Shown here: piece after piece, positions 1 to 6,325 of the stretch
Numbering within the stretch: position 1 is the stretch's first letter
How the letters are laid out: every line of letters begins with the position of its first letter
NCBI GenBank assembly: GCA_029935275.1
Contig: JAOZKQ010000090.1
Location: forward strand, 1-8,114
DNA length: 8,114 bases
DNA from: Bacteroidales bacterium
GTDB lineage: Bacteria; Bacteroidota; Bacteroidia; Bacteroidales; VadinHA17
Reading direction: 5' to 3'
The notes under the pieces: generated by a model
The model's database searches: none
Told to the model about the DNA's origin: nothing
The model's input: only the letters and a program-made list of their open reading frames with translations
Program-made: the position numbers and the translations under genes

Positions 1-240
1 AAAGGCAGTATTCAACTAATAAGCCTGAATGGAAGTTAGCAGATAATAAGATAGAGTATAAGATAGAATTGTTGTGTAGCGTGTTGACATACAGGGATTA
101 GACTTGTAATTAGCATTAGAAGTCAAGATAGAAATTAAGATAGAAAAGATGCTCATGACATTCTCAAAGACATAGTGTCCATGATATTATTAAAGTAGAT
201 AAGGAAAGAGATATTAGTACAGTTATTATTACAGTATATA
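1..240. other. Non-coding region upstream of the SLOG-type gene
   Basis: No open reading frame of useful length is visible here on either strand. The stretch is AT-rich. It carries two pairs of an AAGATAG motif (listed separately) and a small imperfect hairpin: TCATGACA at 153-160 can pair with TGTCCATGA at 176-184, leaving one bulged base. A weak promoter candidate is TAGACTTG at 99-106, one mismatch from the Bacteroidota -7 consensus TAnnTTTG, but no good upstream TTTG box is correctly spaced. A TTGACA at 84-89 looks like a sigma70 -35 box but lacks a convincing -10 partner. The region most likely holds the promoter and leader of the gene starting at 241; where transcription starts cannot be told. 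Confidence 0.5.
48..143 (+). repeat. Two pairs of 12-bp-phased AAGATAG repeats
   Basis: The heptamer AAGATAG occurs at 48-54, 60-66, 125-131 and 137-143. Within each pair the copies are exactly 12 bp apart; the pairs are 77 bp apart. Three of the four copies extend to AAGATAGAA or close to it. All four lie on the plus strand, ahead of the gene at 241. They could be protein-binding sites or remnants of a short tandem repeat; neither can be shown from sequence alone. Confidence 0.45.
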
Positions 241-744
241 ATGGAGCATAAAGGTAATATAAAGATATTGGCGTTTTACAAGACTGCATTCTTGTGCTCT
301 CAAAAGTGCCCGGCAGACATTGTACTCAAAAGTTATGATTGGGCAAAAGAACAAAGGGCAAATGGGACTTGTATTGTTTGTGGCAATCACTCACAAATAG
401 AAAAAGATGTTTTTGAAATTTTACTAAAAGGAAAACAACCATTAATACTTGTTCTTGCCAGAGGAATGAAAACAAGATGGGAACCTGAAATTGAAAAAGC
501 AGTAAACGCAGAAAGATTGTTAATAATAAGTCCATTTAAAACAGAAATTAAACGAGTGACCAGAAAAACTGCGAAGGTGAGAAATGAGAAGATAGTTGAT
601 ATTAGTAACAAAATAGTCGTTGGTTACAAAACAGAAAACGGTCAGTTGGACAAACTTTTAAATGGAAAGAAAAAAAATTATTCAAGCAGTAAATTGCAAC
701 CACGGATATCGCTGTTGTCAAATCTGCCCAGCACTTCAAATTGA
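241..744 (+). CDS. DprA-like / SLOG-superfamily Rossmann-fold protein
   Basis: This 167-residue protein resembles the small stand-alone DprA-like (SLOG-type) Rossmann domain proteins. These share the nucleotide-binding fold of the DNA-processing protein DprA but have no demonstrated function that I can assign here. Visible signatures are the first strand and loop (KILAFYKTAFLCS, residues 8-20), a helix with YDWAKEQR (32-39), the presumed ligand loop GNHSQIEKD (48-56), the strand PLILVLARG (67-75), LLIISPF (93-99), and a C-terminal segment RVTRKTAKVRNEKIVDISNK (105-124) followed by IVVGY. There is no signal peptide or membrane segment, so it is probably cytoplasmic. Cysteines sit at 19, 23, 44 and 47. 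Conserved-looking sequence ends near LDKLL (136-140). The last 21 or so residues are read antisense through the 3' end of the convergent gene and do not look like a domain. The ATG at 241 has no visible ribosome-binding site, as is usual in this phylum. DprA-like domains occur both in DNA uptake and in nucleotide-sensing conflict systems; no partner gene is next to it here. Confidence 0.72.
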   Translation: MEHKGNIKILAFYKTAFLCSQKCPADIVLKSYDWAKEQRANGTCIVCGNHSQIEKDVFEILLKGKQPLILVLARGMKTRWEPEIEKAVNAERLLIISPFKTEIKRVTRKTAKVRNEKIVDISNKIVVGYKTENGQLDKLLNGKKKNYSSSKLQPRISLLSNLPSTSN

Positions 745-1667
745 TTTTGTCCGGTAATTTTACCCAGGTCCTGCGTTTCAATAAATGAACAGGAATTTAG
801 GTTTGCCAGGTCTATTACATTTATTCCTCCGGATTTTCCTTTTTCCAAAACCCTGAAAGGATCATAAGGGTCACGTATCAGAATCTTCATCCATGGAGGT
901 GTCCGGAATATTCCCTTTCCTTTTGAGTAAGCCTGGGACAGGAGTTCAGTCATGCCATATTCTGAATGAATGGTTTGGACATTTAATTTTTCACATAAGA
1001 TATAATGAAGTTCTTTCCGGATCATTTCCTTTTTTCTTCCCTTCATCCCTCCCGTTTCCATGATGATGACCTTATGAAGGTCTAAAGCTGCTTTTTCAGC
1101 CAGATCAAGTAAAGCAAAGCTAACACCTAAAAGAATGATTTTCCGGTCATCTTTCTGTATCAGGTATTTTAATTTTTTTGTAAGATTATCAAAATCATTC
1201 AGGTAAAACCCACTATGCTCATTTCGGGTTTCCTCAATTAGTTTTTTGCTCATGTAAATTAAGGAAGAGCCTTCCCTTTCAAGGTAAGATGGAAGTAATG
1301 CAAGCAGATAATAATCGGAGGGATTACCATAAAAATGACGAAAACCATTTAAGAAACTTTTTTCATAGATATCCATATCAGTTATCATATGCTTGCTGGT
1401 ATCTTCTCCGCTAGTACCACTGCTGGTAAAAATAATTTGAGGTTTTTCAGGACCGCTGATTATTGGGTGCGATTTAAAAAACTGAATTGGAAGAAATGGA
1501 ATTTTTTCTATATCTTTTATTTTCTCCGGGTGAACATTAAGGTGTTGCAGATATTCTTTATAAACCGGATTATTTATTGCCTGAAATTGAAATATTTTCA
1601 GAGCGTAAGAGAGGAAAACACCTTCATCCTCAATTTCAAAAATCTTTTCTCCGGAAAAGGAATTCAT
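678..1667 (-). CDS. LuxE-family acyl-protein synthetase
   Basis: The 329-residue product matches the LuxE acyl-protein synthetase family, adenylate-forming enzymes that activate a fatty acid with ATP and carry it as an enzyme-bound acyl group. The nucleotide-binding loop TSSGTSGE is at residues 81-88, METGGMKGR at 203-211, and the adenylation-family signature SEYGMTE at 235-241. The C-terminal block LGRFDNSDIRGC ends in Cys324, five residues from the end, which corresponds in placement to the acylated cysteine near the C terminus of bioluminescence LuxE proteins; this equivalence is inferred. Length is close to that of other stand-alone Bacteroidota members. There are no luxCDAB genes, so light production is not suggested and the acyl acceptor is unknown. 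It lies 39 bp downstream of a lipoprotein gene on the same strand, probably co-transcribed. Its 3' end overlaps the convergent SLOG-type frame by 67 bp. The product has no signal sequence and should be cytoplasmic. Confidence 0.85.
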   Translation of the reverse strand: MNSFSGEKIFEIEDEGVFLSYALKIFQFQAINNPVYKEYLQHLNVHPEKIKDIEKIPFLPIQFFKSHPIISGPEKPQIIFTSSGTSGEDTSKHMITDMDIYEKSFLNGFRHFYGNPSDYYLLALLPSYLEREGSSLIYMSKKLIEETRNEHSGFYLNDFDNLTKKLKYLIQKDDRKIILLGVSFALLDLAEKAALDLHKVIIMETGGMKGRKKEMIRKELHYILCEKLNVQTIHSEYGMTELLSQAYSKGKGIFRTPPWMKILIRDPYDPFRVLEKGKSGGINVIDLANLNSCSFIETQDLGKITGQNQFEVLGRFDNSDIRGCNLLLE

Positions 1668-1706
1668 TAAGCCTGAATATAAATAATTAAAAAATGCAAT
1701 TTTATT

Positions 1707-2243
1707 TTAAGGAAAGATGGTAGAACCATCCGGTTGATAAGCCCATTTGAAAGTAATTTCAGCAAAAGGCTCCAGGTTTTTGACAGATGTATTTACTTTT
1801 AAAATAAGCAACTTTGCATATTTGTTGTTCCTGGTTTTGAATATCCAAACCTGGTTTTCCAGTACCGGCTTTGCAAATGGGATATAGGAGTTAATTTCTA
1901 CTTTTTTATAATTATTAAAAAAATCCAGGGCATCGCCTGATGTCTGGAATGTTCCTGCCAGTGCAAATGATTCGAATGGATTTTCAGTATCAAGATACGC
2001 GCTTATTTCATTGTTCTGAGAATCAGGTAAAACAAAAATATCAGGTATGCTTGTTGAGCTTGCCGGATTGTATAAAATGACACTACCTGATTCAAATGAA
2101 AATCCTTGTATCGAATAAGTCTGGCCACTAAGGATCAGCTCCGAATTCAGGCTGTTTTCTCCAGAGGTTTTATCATTATTGTTTTTGTCGCAGCTACTTT
2201 GAATAATAGCAGCAAATATTATTATGTAAATGATTTTTTTCAT
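1707..2243 (-). CDS. Small lipoprotein of unknown function
   Basis: This 178-residue protein begins with a lysine-containing, strongly hydrophobic segment (MKKIIYIIIFAAII) followed by QSSC, a lipobox with the lipidated cysteine at residue 18. It is therefore probably a lipoprotein anchored in the outer or inner membrane. The next dozen residues (DKNNNDKTSGEN) form a polar linker typical of lipoproteins. The rest appears beta-rich, with alternating hydrophobic residues and aromatic-containing segments near the C terminus (FKWAYQPDGS, around 164-173). I do not recognise a named domain. The stop lies 39 bp before the start of the acyl-protein synthetase gene on the same strand, so the two may form an operon. 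No clear TAnnTTTG promoter was found upstream. The start chosen is the ATG directly preceding the signal peptide. Confidence 0.8.
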   Translation of the reverse strand: MKKIIYIIIFAAIIQSSCDKNNNDKTSGENSLNSELILSGQTYSIQGFSFESGSVILYNPASSTSIPDIFVLPDSQNNEISAYLDTENPFESFALAGTFQTSGDALDFFNNYKKVEINSYIPFAKPVLENQVWIFKTRNNKYAKLLILKVNTSVKNLEPFAEITFKWAYQPDGSTIFP

Positions 2244-2484
2244 GTCAAATATGTTTCAAATTATTATCTGCTGAGGCAAAGCTTGTAAAAAGTAAGCTTC
2301 TTTTAAATGAGTGCCGTCTATGCAGAGCCTGTCAATAAATACCTTGTAAGTATTGTCAGCATAATAAAAAGGTATGCAAATATTATACCAGAATCAGTGG
2401 GCTTTCTGGCCTGACAATCAGCCTGGCCCTTTCCGCAGGCAAATAGGTTAAAGATTCTAATTTATTGGAGCTTAGCTTATACAG
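2244..2484. other. Intergenic spacer between pgk and the lipoprotein gene
   Basis: There is no credible gene in this stretch. It lies downstream of pgk and upstream of the lipoprotein gene, both transcribed leftward. It contains a probable pgk terminator (listed separately) and an AAGCTT...AAGCTT hairpin (2279-2284 with 2294-2299). It also contains GGCCTGA at 2410-2416, pairing with a bulge to TCAGCC shortly after. The lipoprotein promoter should be here, but the best CAAAnnTA-like sequence (2277-2284) has a mismatch and no matching -33 box. Confidence 0.5.
2366..2389 (-). terminator. Possible intrinsic terminator of pgk
   Basis: Read on the minus strand, GGTAT (2389-2385) and ATACC (2375-2371) can form a five-pair stem with a nine-base loop, followed directly by a TTTTT run (2370-2366) and more T-rich sequence. 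It lies about 95 bp past the pgk stop, in the right orientation to end that transcript. The stem is short and AT-containing, so this is a tentative call. The arm at 2369-2375 can also pair perfectly with ATACCTT at 2339-2345. Confidence 0.35.
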
Positions 2485-3675
2485 TTATTCTCTAATAGCT
2501 TTAATACCCGGAAGCTCTTTTCCTTCCATATATTCAAGCATAGCTCCCCCACCGGTTGAAACATAGCTAACCTTGTCTTTTAACTGATATTTATTTATTG
2601 CTGCTACAGAATCTCCTCCACCAATGAGACTAAAAGCACCTTTGGAAGTAGCTTCTGCAATTGCTTCTGCAATGCTTTTAGTGCCTGTCTGAAAAGAACT
2701 CATTTCAAAAACACCCATGGGCCCGTTCCAGAGAATTGTTTTGGAATTTTGGATTATTTCTTTCAAATCTACTATTGTTTTTGGTCCAATATCAAGACCC
2801 ATCCATCCATCTGGTATAGTATCCGTTGATGTGATCTGAGTATTTGCATCATTATCAAATTTGTCAGCAATAATATTATCGACAGGGATGATAAGATTTA
2901 CATCTTTTTCTTTGGCTTTTTTTATCAAATCCAGTGCCAGTTGAAGCTTATCTTCCTCAACAATGGAATTTCCTGTTTCACCACCCTGAGCTTTAATAAA
3001 AGTATAGGTCATTCCTCCGCCTATAATCAGGTTATCTACTTTTTCAAGCAGGTTTTCAATAAGCAGGATTTTATCAGATACTTTCGCACCTCCCATAATA
3101 GCGGTAAAAGGCCTTTCAGGATTGTGAATCACCTTATCCATACTTGTTAACTCTTTTTCTATCAGGTATCCGAATGCTTTTTCTTCCGGGAAGAATTTAG
3201 CCACAATTGTAGTTGATGCATGTGCCCTGTGAGCTGTACCAAATGCATCATTAATATATATATCACCCAGTTTTGCAAGTTCGCTGGCAAATTTTTCATC
3301 TCCTTCTTTTTCTTCCTTATGAAACCGAAGGTTTTCAAGTAAAAGAACTTCTCCTGGTTTCAGGTTTTTAGCTATTTGTAAAGTTTTTTCTCCAATGCAA
3401 TCATCAGCAAATTTTACTTTTTCCCCAACCAGTTCTGACAAATGTGGTACAATATGCTTTAATGAGAATTTCAGGTCATAAGCATCTTTGGGCCTTCCGA
3501 GATGTGACATCAAAATAGCAGATCCTCCGGAACTAATCACTTTTTGAATGCTTGGAAGAGCAGCCCGGATACGGGTATCATCAGTAATTTCAAATTTATC
3601 ATTTAAAGGGACATTAAAGTCCACTCTGATCAGGACTTTTTTACCTGAAAAGTTAAAATCATCAATAGTTTTCAT
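2485..3675 (-). CDS. pgk: Phosphoglycerate kinase
   Basis: Phosphoglycerate kinase interconverts 1,3-bisphosphoglycerate plus ADP with 3-phosphoglycerate plus ATP in glycolysis and gluconeogenesis, in the cytoplasm. The 396-residue length is that of a normal bacterial enzyme. All major signatures are visible: RVDFNVPL (17-24), the substrate-binding SHLGRP (57-62), LRFH (116-119), NDAFGTAHRAHAS (142-154), the hinge region GGAKVSDKI (195-203), GLDIGPKT (293-300), WNGPMGVFE (316-324), the nucleotide-binding GGGDS (352-356) and STGGGA (373-378). There is no sign of truncation. The gene stands alone and is divergent from holB with a 148-bp spacer; it is not clustered with other glycolytic genes in this window. 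An exact Bacteroidota -7 motif lies ahead of it on the minus strand. The ATG start matches the usual N terminus of the family. Confidence 0.98.
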   Translation of the reverse strand: MKTIDDFNFSGKKVLIRVDFNVPLNDKFEITDDTRIRAALPSIQKVISSGGSAILMSHLGRPKDAYDLKFSLKHIVPHLSELVGEKVKFADDCIGEKTLQIAKNLKPGEVLLLENLRFHKEEKEGDEKFASELAKLGDIYINDAFGTAHRAHASTTIVAKFFPEEKAFGYLIEKELTSMDKVIHNPERPFTAIMGGAKVSDKILLIENLLEKVDNLIIGGGMTYTFIKAQGGETGNSIVEEDKLQLALDLIKKAKEKDVNLIIPVDNIIADKFDNDANTQITSTDTIPDGWMGLDIGPKTIVDLKEIIQNSKTILWNGPMGVFEMSSFQTGTKSIAEAIAEATSKGAFSLIGGGDSVAAINKYQLKDKVSYVSTGGGAMLEYMEGKELPGIKAIRE

Positions 3676-3719
3676 GAGTATATTTTTTAGTATTTAAAAC
3701 TTTTACTGTTACAATTCTA

Positions 3720-3727
3720 CAAATTTA
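3720..3727 (-). promoter_or_regulatory. Candidate -7 promoter element for pgk
   Basis: On the minus strand the sequence is TAAATTTG, an exact match to the Bacteroidota -7 consensus TAnnTTTG. Initiation would fall near 3713, giving a leader of a little under 40 nt before the pgk ATG. The expected TTTG-like -33 box about 20 bp further upstream is poor. The call rests on the -7 match and its position in a divergent intergenic region. Confidence 0.45.
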
Positions 3728-3796
3728 CAAAGAAATACTTGGAATAACAGATGCTCTATAATTTCTTTTTATAATTAGGTTAGGAAGATTTTTAAT

Positions 3797-3804
3797 TACC
3801 TTTG
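3797..3804 (+). promoter_or_regulatory. Candidate -7 promoter element for holB
   Basis: TACCTTTG at this site exactly matches TAnnTTTG and lies 19 bp before the holB ATG. Initiation would be near 3811, leaving a very short leader. A TTAG at 3775-3778 is a possible one-mismatch -33 box with an 18-bp spacer. With the opposite-strand motif at 3720-3727 this makes a compact divergent promoter region. Confidence 0.48.
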
Positions 3805-3823
3805 CTTTTAATAAAACAGTAGT

Positions 3824-4957
3824 ATGTATTTTAAAGATGTTATTGGGCAGAAAGAAATAAAAAGTAAGCTCATACAAACTGTGAGGGAAGAACGAATTAG
3901 CCACGGTATGATGTTCGCCGGAGAGGAAGGCTTTGGAGGCCTTGCATTAAGCCTGGCCTATGCACAATATATATTGTGTGAGAATAAGCAGGAAAATGAT
4001 TCATGTGGAGAATGTCCTCAATGCCAGAAAGCCGCTAAATTGATCCATCCTGACCTGCATTTTGTTTTTCCGGTTACTACTACAAAATCAAAAACCAAGC
4101 CTGTTAGTGATGATTTTATTACAGAATGGCGCGAAGCCGTTTTGGATAATCCTTATATGAGTCCGGCAAAATGGTATAAATGGTTGGGGGTTGAGAACAA
4201 GCAAGGGATGATATACAGCCATGAAAGTAACAATATTATTAAAAAGCTTAACCTGAAAACATTTGAGGGGGAATACAAAATAATGATTATCTGGCAACCT
4301 GAGCGAATGAACCCCTCCAGCGCAAATAAATTATTGAAGATCTTAGAAGAACCGCCCCAAAAAACTTTATTTATATTGATTTCCTTACTCCCCGGACAAA
4401 TTCTTCCAACATTGATATCGAGAGTTCAGATGATGAAAATTCCACCCATTGATGAGGAGAGCCTTTATCATAAACTTGAGAGTGAATTTGACAGACCGGC
4501 ATCTGAACTTCGATATATTTCAAATATTTCAGGAGGAAGTTATTCCAGGGCTTTGGAGTTTCTATATTCTTCGGAAGACCGGAATGCAAATTTTGAAGAG
4601 TTTAAATCATGGATGCGTTTGTGTTTCAAAAAAGATGTATTGGCCATTTTGGATTGGGTGGACAGGATGGCTAAAATAGGAAGGGAAAAAGAGAAGACAT
4701 TCCTTATTTATTCGCTGGAACTGCTGCGGGCAAATTTTCTTTTAAACCAAATTCCGGAACATAAAAGTGTAATGGTAAAGCTTGCTGAGGAGGAGAATGA
4801 TTTTTCAACTAAGTTCTCGGCTTTTATTACGGAAAAGAATATTTTTATCTTGGTGGAGGAAATTGAAAAGGCAATCAATGACATCGGATCAAATGCTTAT
4901 GCAAAGATAATATTCCTGGATCTTTCCATTAAAGTAATGAGATTACTCAAACAATAG
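3824..4957 (+). CDS. holB: DNA polymerase III delta' subunit (clamp loader)
   Basis: This 377-residue protein is the delta' subunit of the DNA polymerase III clamp loader, which with delta and tau/gamma opens the sliding clamp and places it on primed DNA. The N terminus MYFKDVIGQKEIKSKL (1-16) is typical of AAA+ clamp-loader subunits. The P-loop region GEEGFGG (33-39) lacks the Lys-Ser/Thr needed for ATP hydrolysis, as expected for delta', which does not hydrolyse ATP. Cys52, Cys61, Cys64 and Cys67 form the zinc-binding module. LLKILEEPP (170-178) is the strongly conserved DExx-region helix, and ISRVQ (198-202) takes the place of the clamp-loader SRC motif, with valine at the usual cysteine. 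The stretch at about 84-130 (TTTKSK...WYKWLG) is an extra segment I associate with Bacteroidota homologues. It is the first gene to the right of the divergent promoter region and is followed by a possible terminator. Confidence 0.93.
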   Translation: MYFKDVIGQKEIKSKLIQTVREERISHGMMFAGEEGFGGLALSLAYAQYILCENKQENDSCGECPQCQKAAKLIHPDLHFVFPVTTTKSKTKPVSDDFITEWREAVLDNPYMSPAKWYKWLGVENKQGMIYSHESNNIIKKLNLKTFEGEYKIMIIWQPERMNPSSANKLLKILEEPPQKTLFILISLLPGQILPTLISRVQMMKIPPIDEESLYHKLESEFDRPASELRYISNISGGSYSRALEFLYSSEDRNANFEEFKSWMRLCFKKDVLAILDWVDRMAKIGREKEKTFLIYSLELLRANFLLNQIPEHKSVMVKLAEEENDFSTKFSAFITEKNIFILVEEIEKAINDIGSNAYAKIIFLDLSIKVMRLLKQ

Positions 4958-4976
4958 TAGCTGGTATTGAAATGCT

Positions 4977-5014
4977 AAGGAAAGATATATTCAAGGCTTT
5001 ATCTTATTTTCCTT
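4977..5014 (+). terminator. Hairpin downstream of holB
   Basis: AAGGAAA (4977-4983) pairs perfectly with TTTCCTT (5008-5014), and the adjacent GATA (4984-4987) pairs with TATC (5000-5003), leaving a four-base bulge TTAT. The structure begins 20 bp after the holB stop. The sequence after it is AT-rich (GCTTTATAAT) but lacks a proper T run, so it may be a weak terminator or only an RNA-stabilising hairpin. Confidence 0.35.
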
Positions 5015-5089
5015 GCTTTATAATATGCTAAATTTATGAGTTTTCCGGTTAATTCTATACAGGAGTGTGAAGAAGTTAGATAAATTCAG

Positions 5090-5097
5090 TATTTTTG
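5090..5097 (+). promoter_or_regulatory. Candidate -7 promoter element for the ricT-gldH-trmB-atl cluster
   Basis: TATTTTTG is an exact TAnnTTTG match. A TGTG at 5066-5069 is one mismatch from the -33 TTTG box with a 20-bp spacer. Initiation near 5104 would leave a leader of about 60 nt before the ATG at 5167. The hairpin between holB and this site supports a separate transcription start for the downstream cluster. Confidence 0.42.
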
Positions 5098-5166
5098 TTT
5101 TTTCTTTTTCAATATATGATCACCAGAGTTCTGATTACAAGAATTCCGGTTTATTAAAGTTTGATT

Positions 5167-6321
5167 ATGAACGATCAGGTAAATGGTCCTGGTAATGGGG
5201 CCTATAAAATAAAATATAACCATTCTTCCTTATTAATTGACACGAACTTTAAACTTCCTACATTTGACTGGCTGCATAATTTACCTAAAGGTCAGATGCA
5301 CAGCAACCTGGTAGAAGTTCGGTTTAAAAATACACGTAAAGGGTTTTATCAGAATGTAAATGATCTTCGCCTTAATAAAGGTGATACAGTTGCAGTTGAA
5401 GCATCTCCTGGCCATGATATTGGGGTAGTATCTATTATCGGTGAATTGACATTAGAGCAAATCCGGAAGTATAAAATAGATCCGGCAAAAACAGAATTTA
5501 AGAAAGTTTACAGAAAAGCAAAACCGGTAGATATTGAAAAGTGGACCGATGCCAAGAGCATGGAGCATATTACTATGATTAAAGCCAGAAAAATAGCTTC
5601 TGATCTTAATCTGAAAATGAAAATTGGAGATGTTGAATACCAGGGGGATAAAACCAAAGCTATTTTCTATTATATTGCCGAGGAAAGAGTCGATTTCCGC
5701 GAACTGATCAGGGTCCTTGCAGATACTTTCCGGATACGGGTAGAAATGAGACAGATTGGAGCCAGGCAGGAAGCCGGTAGAATTGGAGGTATTGGGTCTT
5801 GTGGCAGGGAGTTATGTTGCTCAACATGGATGACAAACTTTGTTTCGGTTTCAACCAGTGCTGCCCGTTATCAGGATTTGTCACTTAATCCTCAGAAACT
5901 GGCTGGCCAGTGTGGAAAGCTTAAATGTTGCCTTAATTATGAACTGGACTGCTATCTGGATGCTCAAAAAGATTTTCCTGATCCGAATAAGCCCCTTGAA
6001 ATTATGAATGGAACGGCTTACCATCAAAAAACGGACATCTTTAAACGGATAATGTGGTATTCCTTTGATGCCAGTACAGCTGTTAATACTTTTCCGGTAC
6101 CGGTAATGAGAGTAAAAGAAATTCTGGAAATGAACAGGGAAGGGGTGAAGCCGGAGAACCTTGTTGATGAAGTTAAACAAGATGAAAGGCAGGAAAACTT
6201 AAATTACGACATGGGTTTAGAGAGCTTAACAAGGTTTGATAAAAAGGAGAACAGAAATAAGAAAAAACATTTTCATAAAAAGAGGCAAAGAAACAATCAT
6301 GGTAATCAAAAGAAAAAATAA
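5167..6321 (+). CDS. PSP1-domain RicT-like protein
   Basis: This 384-residue protein is a PSP1-domain protein related to RicT (YaaT) of Bacillus subtilis. There RicT forms a complex with RicA and RicF that binds Fe-S clusters and influences RNA processing and development. The PSP1 region spans roughly residues 40-270. Signatures are VEVRFKNTRKGFY (around 46-58), VEASPGHDIG (around 77-86), REAGRIGGIG-type sequence ending GSCGRELCCS (Cys212, Cys217, Cys218) and AGQCGKLKCCLNYE (Cys249, Cys254, Cys255). The conserved cysteines are those expected to carry the metal cluster. The last 25 or so residues are highly basic (KK and HKKRQR patches), suggesting nucleic-acid contact. I chose the ATG at 5167; a TTG six bases upstream is also in frame but unneeded. 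The N terminus before FDWL has no cysteines, whereas as I recall many Bacteroidota homologues carry a cysteine-rich leader there. gldH starts 4 bp after the stop. RicA and RicF homologues are not in the window. Confidence 0.9.
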   Translation: MNDQVNGPGNGAYKIKYNHSSLLIDTNFKLPTFDWLHNLPKGQMHSNLVEVRFKNTRKGFYQNVNDLRLNKGDTVAVEASPGHDIGVVSIIGELTLEQIRKYKIDPAKTEFKKVYRKAKPVDIEKWTDAKSMEHITMIKARKIASDLNLKMKIGDVEYQGDKTKAIFYYIAEERVDFRELIRVLADTFRIRVEMRQIGARQEAGRIGGIGSCGRELCCSTWMTNFVSVSTSAARYQDLSLNPQKLAGQCGKLKCCLNYELDCYLDAQKDFPDPNKPLEIMNGTAYHQKTDIFKRIMWYSFDASTAVNTFPVPVMRVKEILEMNREGVKPENLVDEVKQDERQENLNYDMGLESLTRFDKKENRNKKKHFHKKRQRNNHGNQKKK

Positions 6322-6325
6322 AATC

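Noticed and set aside
48..143. The phased AAGATAG copies as a CRISPR or other repeat-spacer array
   Set aside because: The repeat unit is only 7-9 bp, spacing is not uniform across the four copies, and there are no cas genes.
678..1667. A bioluminescence (lux) operon
   Set aside because: Only the LuxE-family enzyme is present; there are no luciferase, reductase or transferase genes, and stand-alone LuxE-type enzymes occur in non-luminous Bacteroidota.
1389..1670. A 93-residue plus-strand reading frame inside the acyl-protein synthetase gene
   Set aside because: It is antisense to a well-supported gene, has low-complexity aromatic and basic content, and no recognisable domain.
20..1678. An 11-bp direct repeat, TAAGCCTGAAT, at 20-30 and 1668-1678, flanking the SLOG-type and LuxE-type genes
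   Set aside because: Several exact 11-mer matches are expected by chance in 8 kb of AT-rich DNA, the flanks do not match, and no integrase or attachment-site features are present.
3824..4957. The broken P-loop in holB as evidence of a pseudogene
   Set aside because: Loss of the ATP-hydrolysing residues is normal for the delta' subunit, and the frame is intact and full length.
5881..6180. A 99-residue minus-strand reading frame inside the RicT-like gene
   Set aside because: It is antisense to conserved PSP1 coding sequence and looks like a chance open frame.
6236..6325. An extended GldH start at 6236 or 6299
   Set aside because: Both starts lie inside the RicT-like gene and add a long basic leader before the signal peptide; the ATG at 6326 gives a standard lipoprotein signal.
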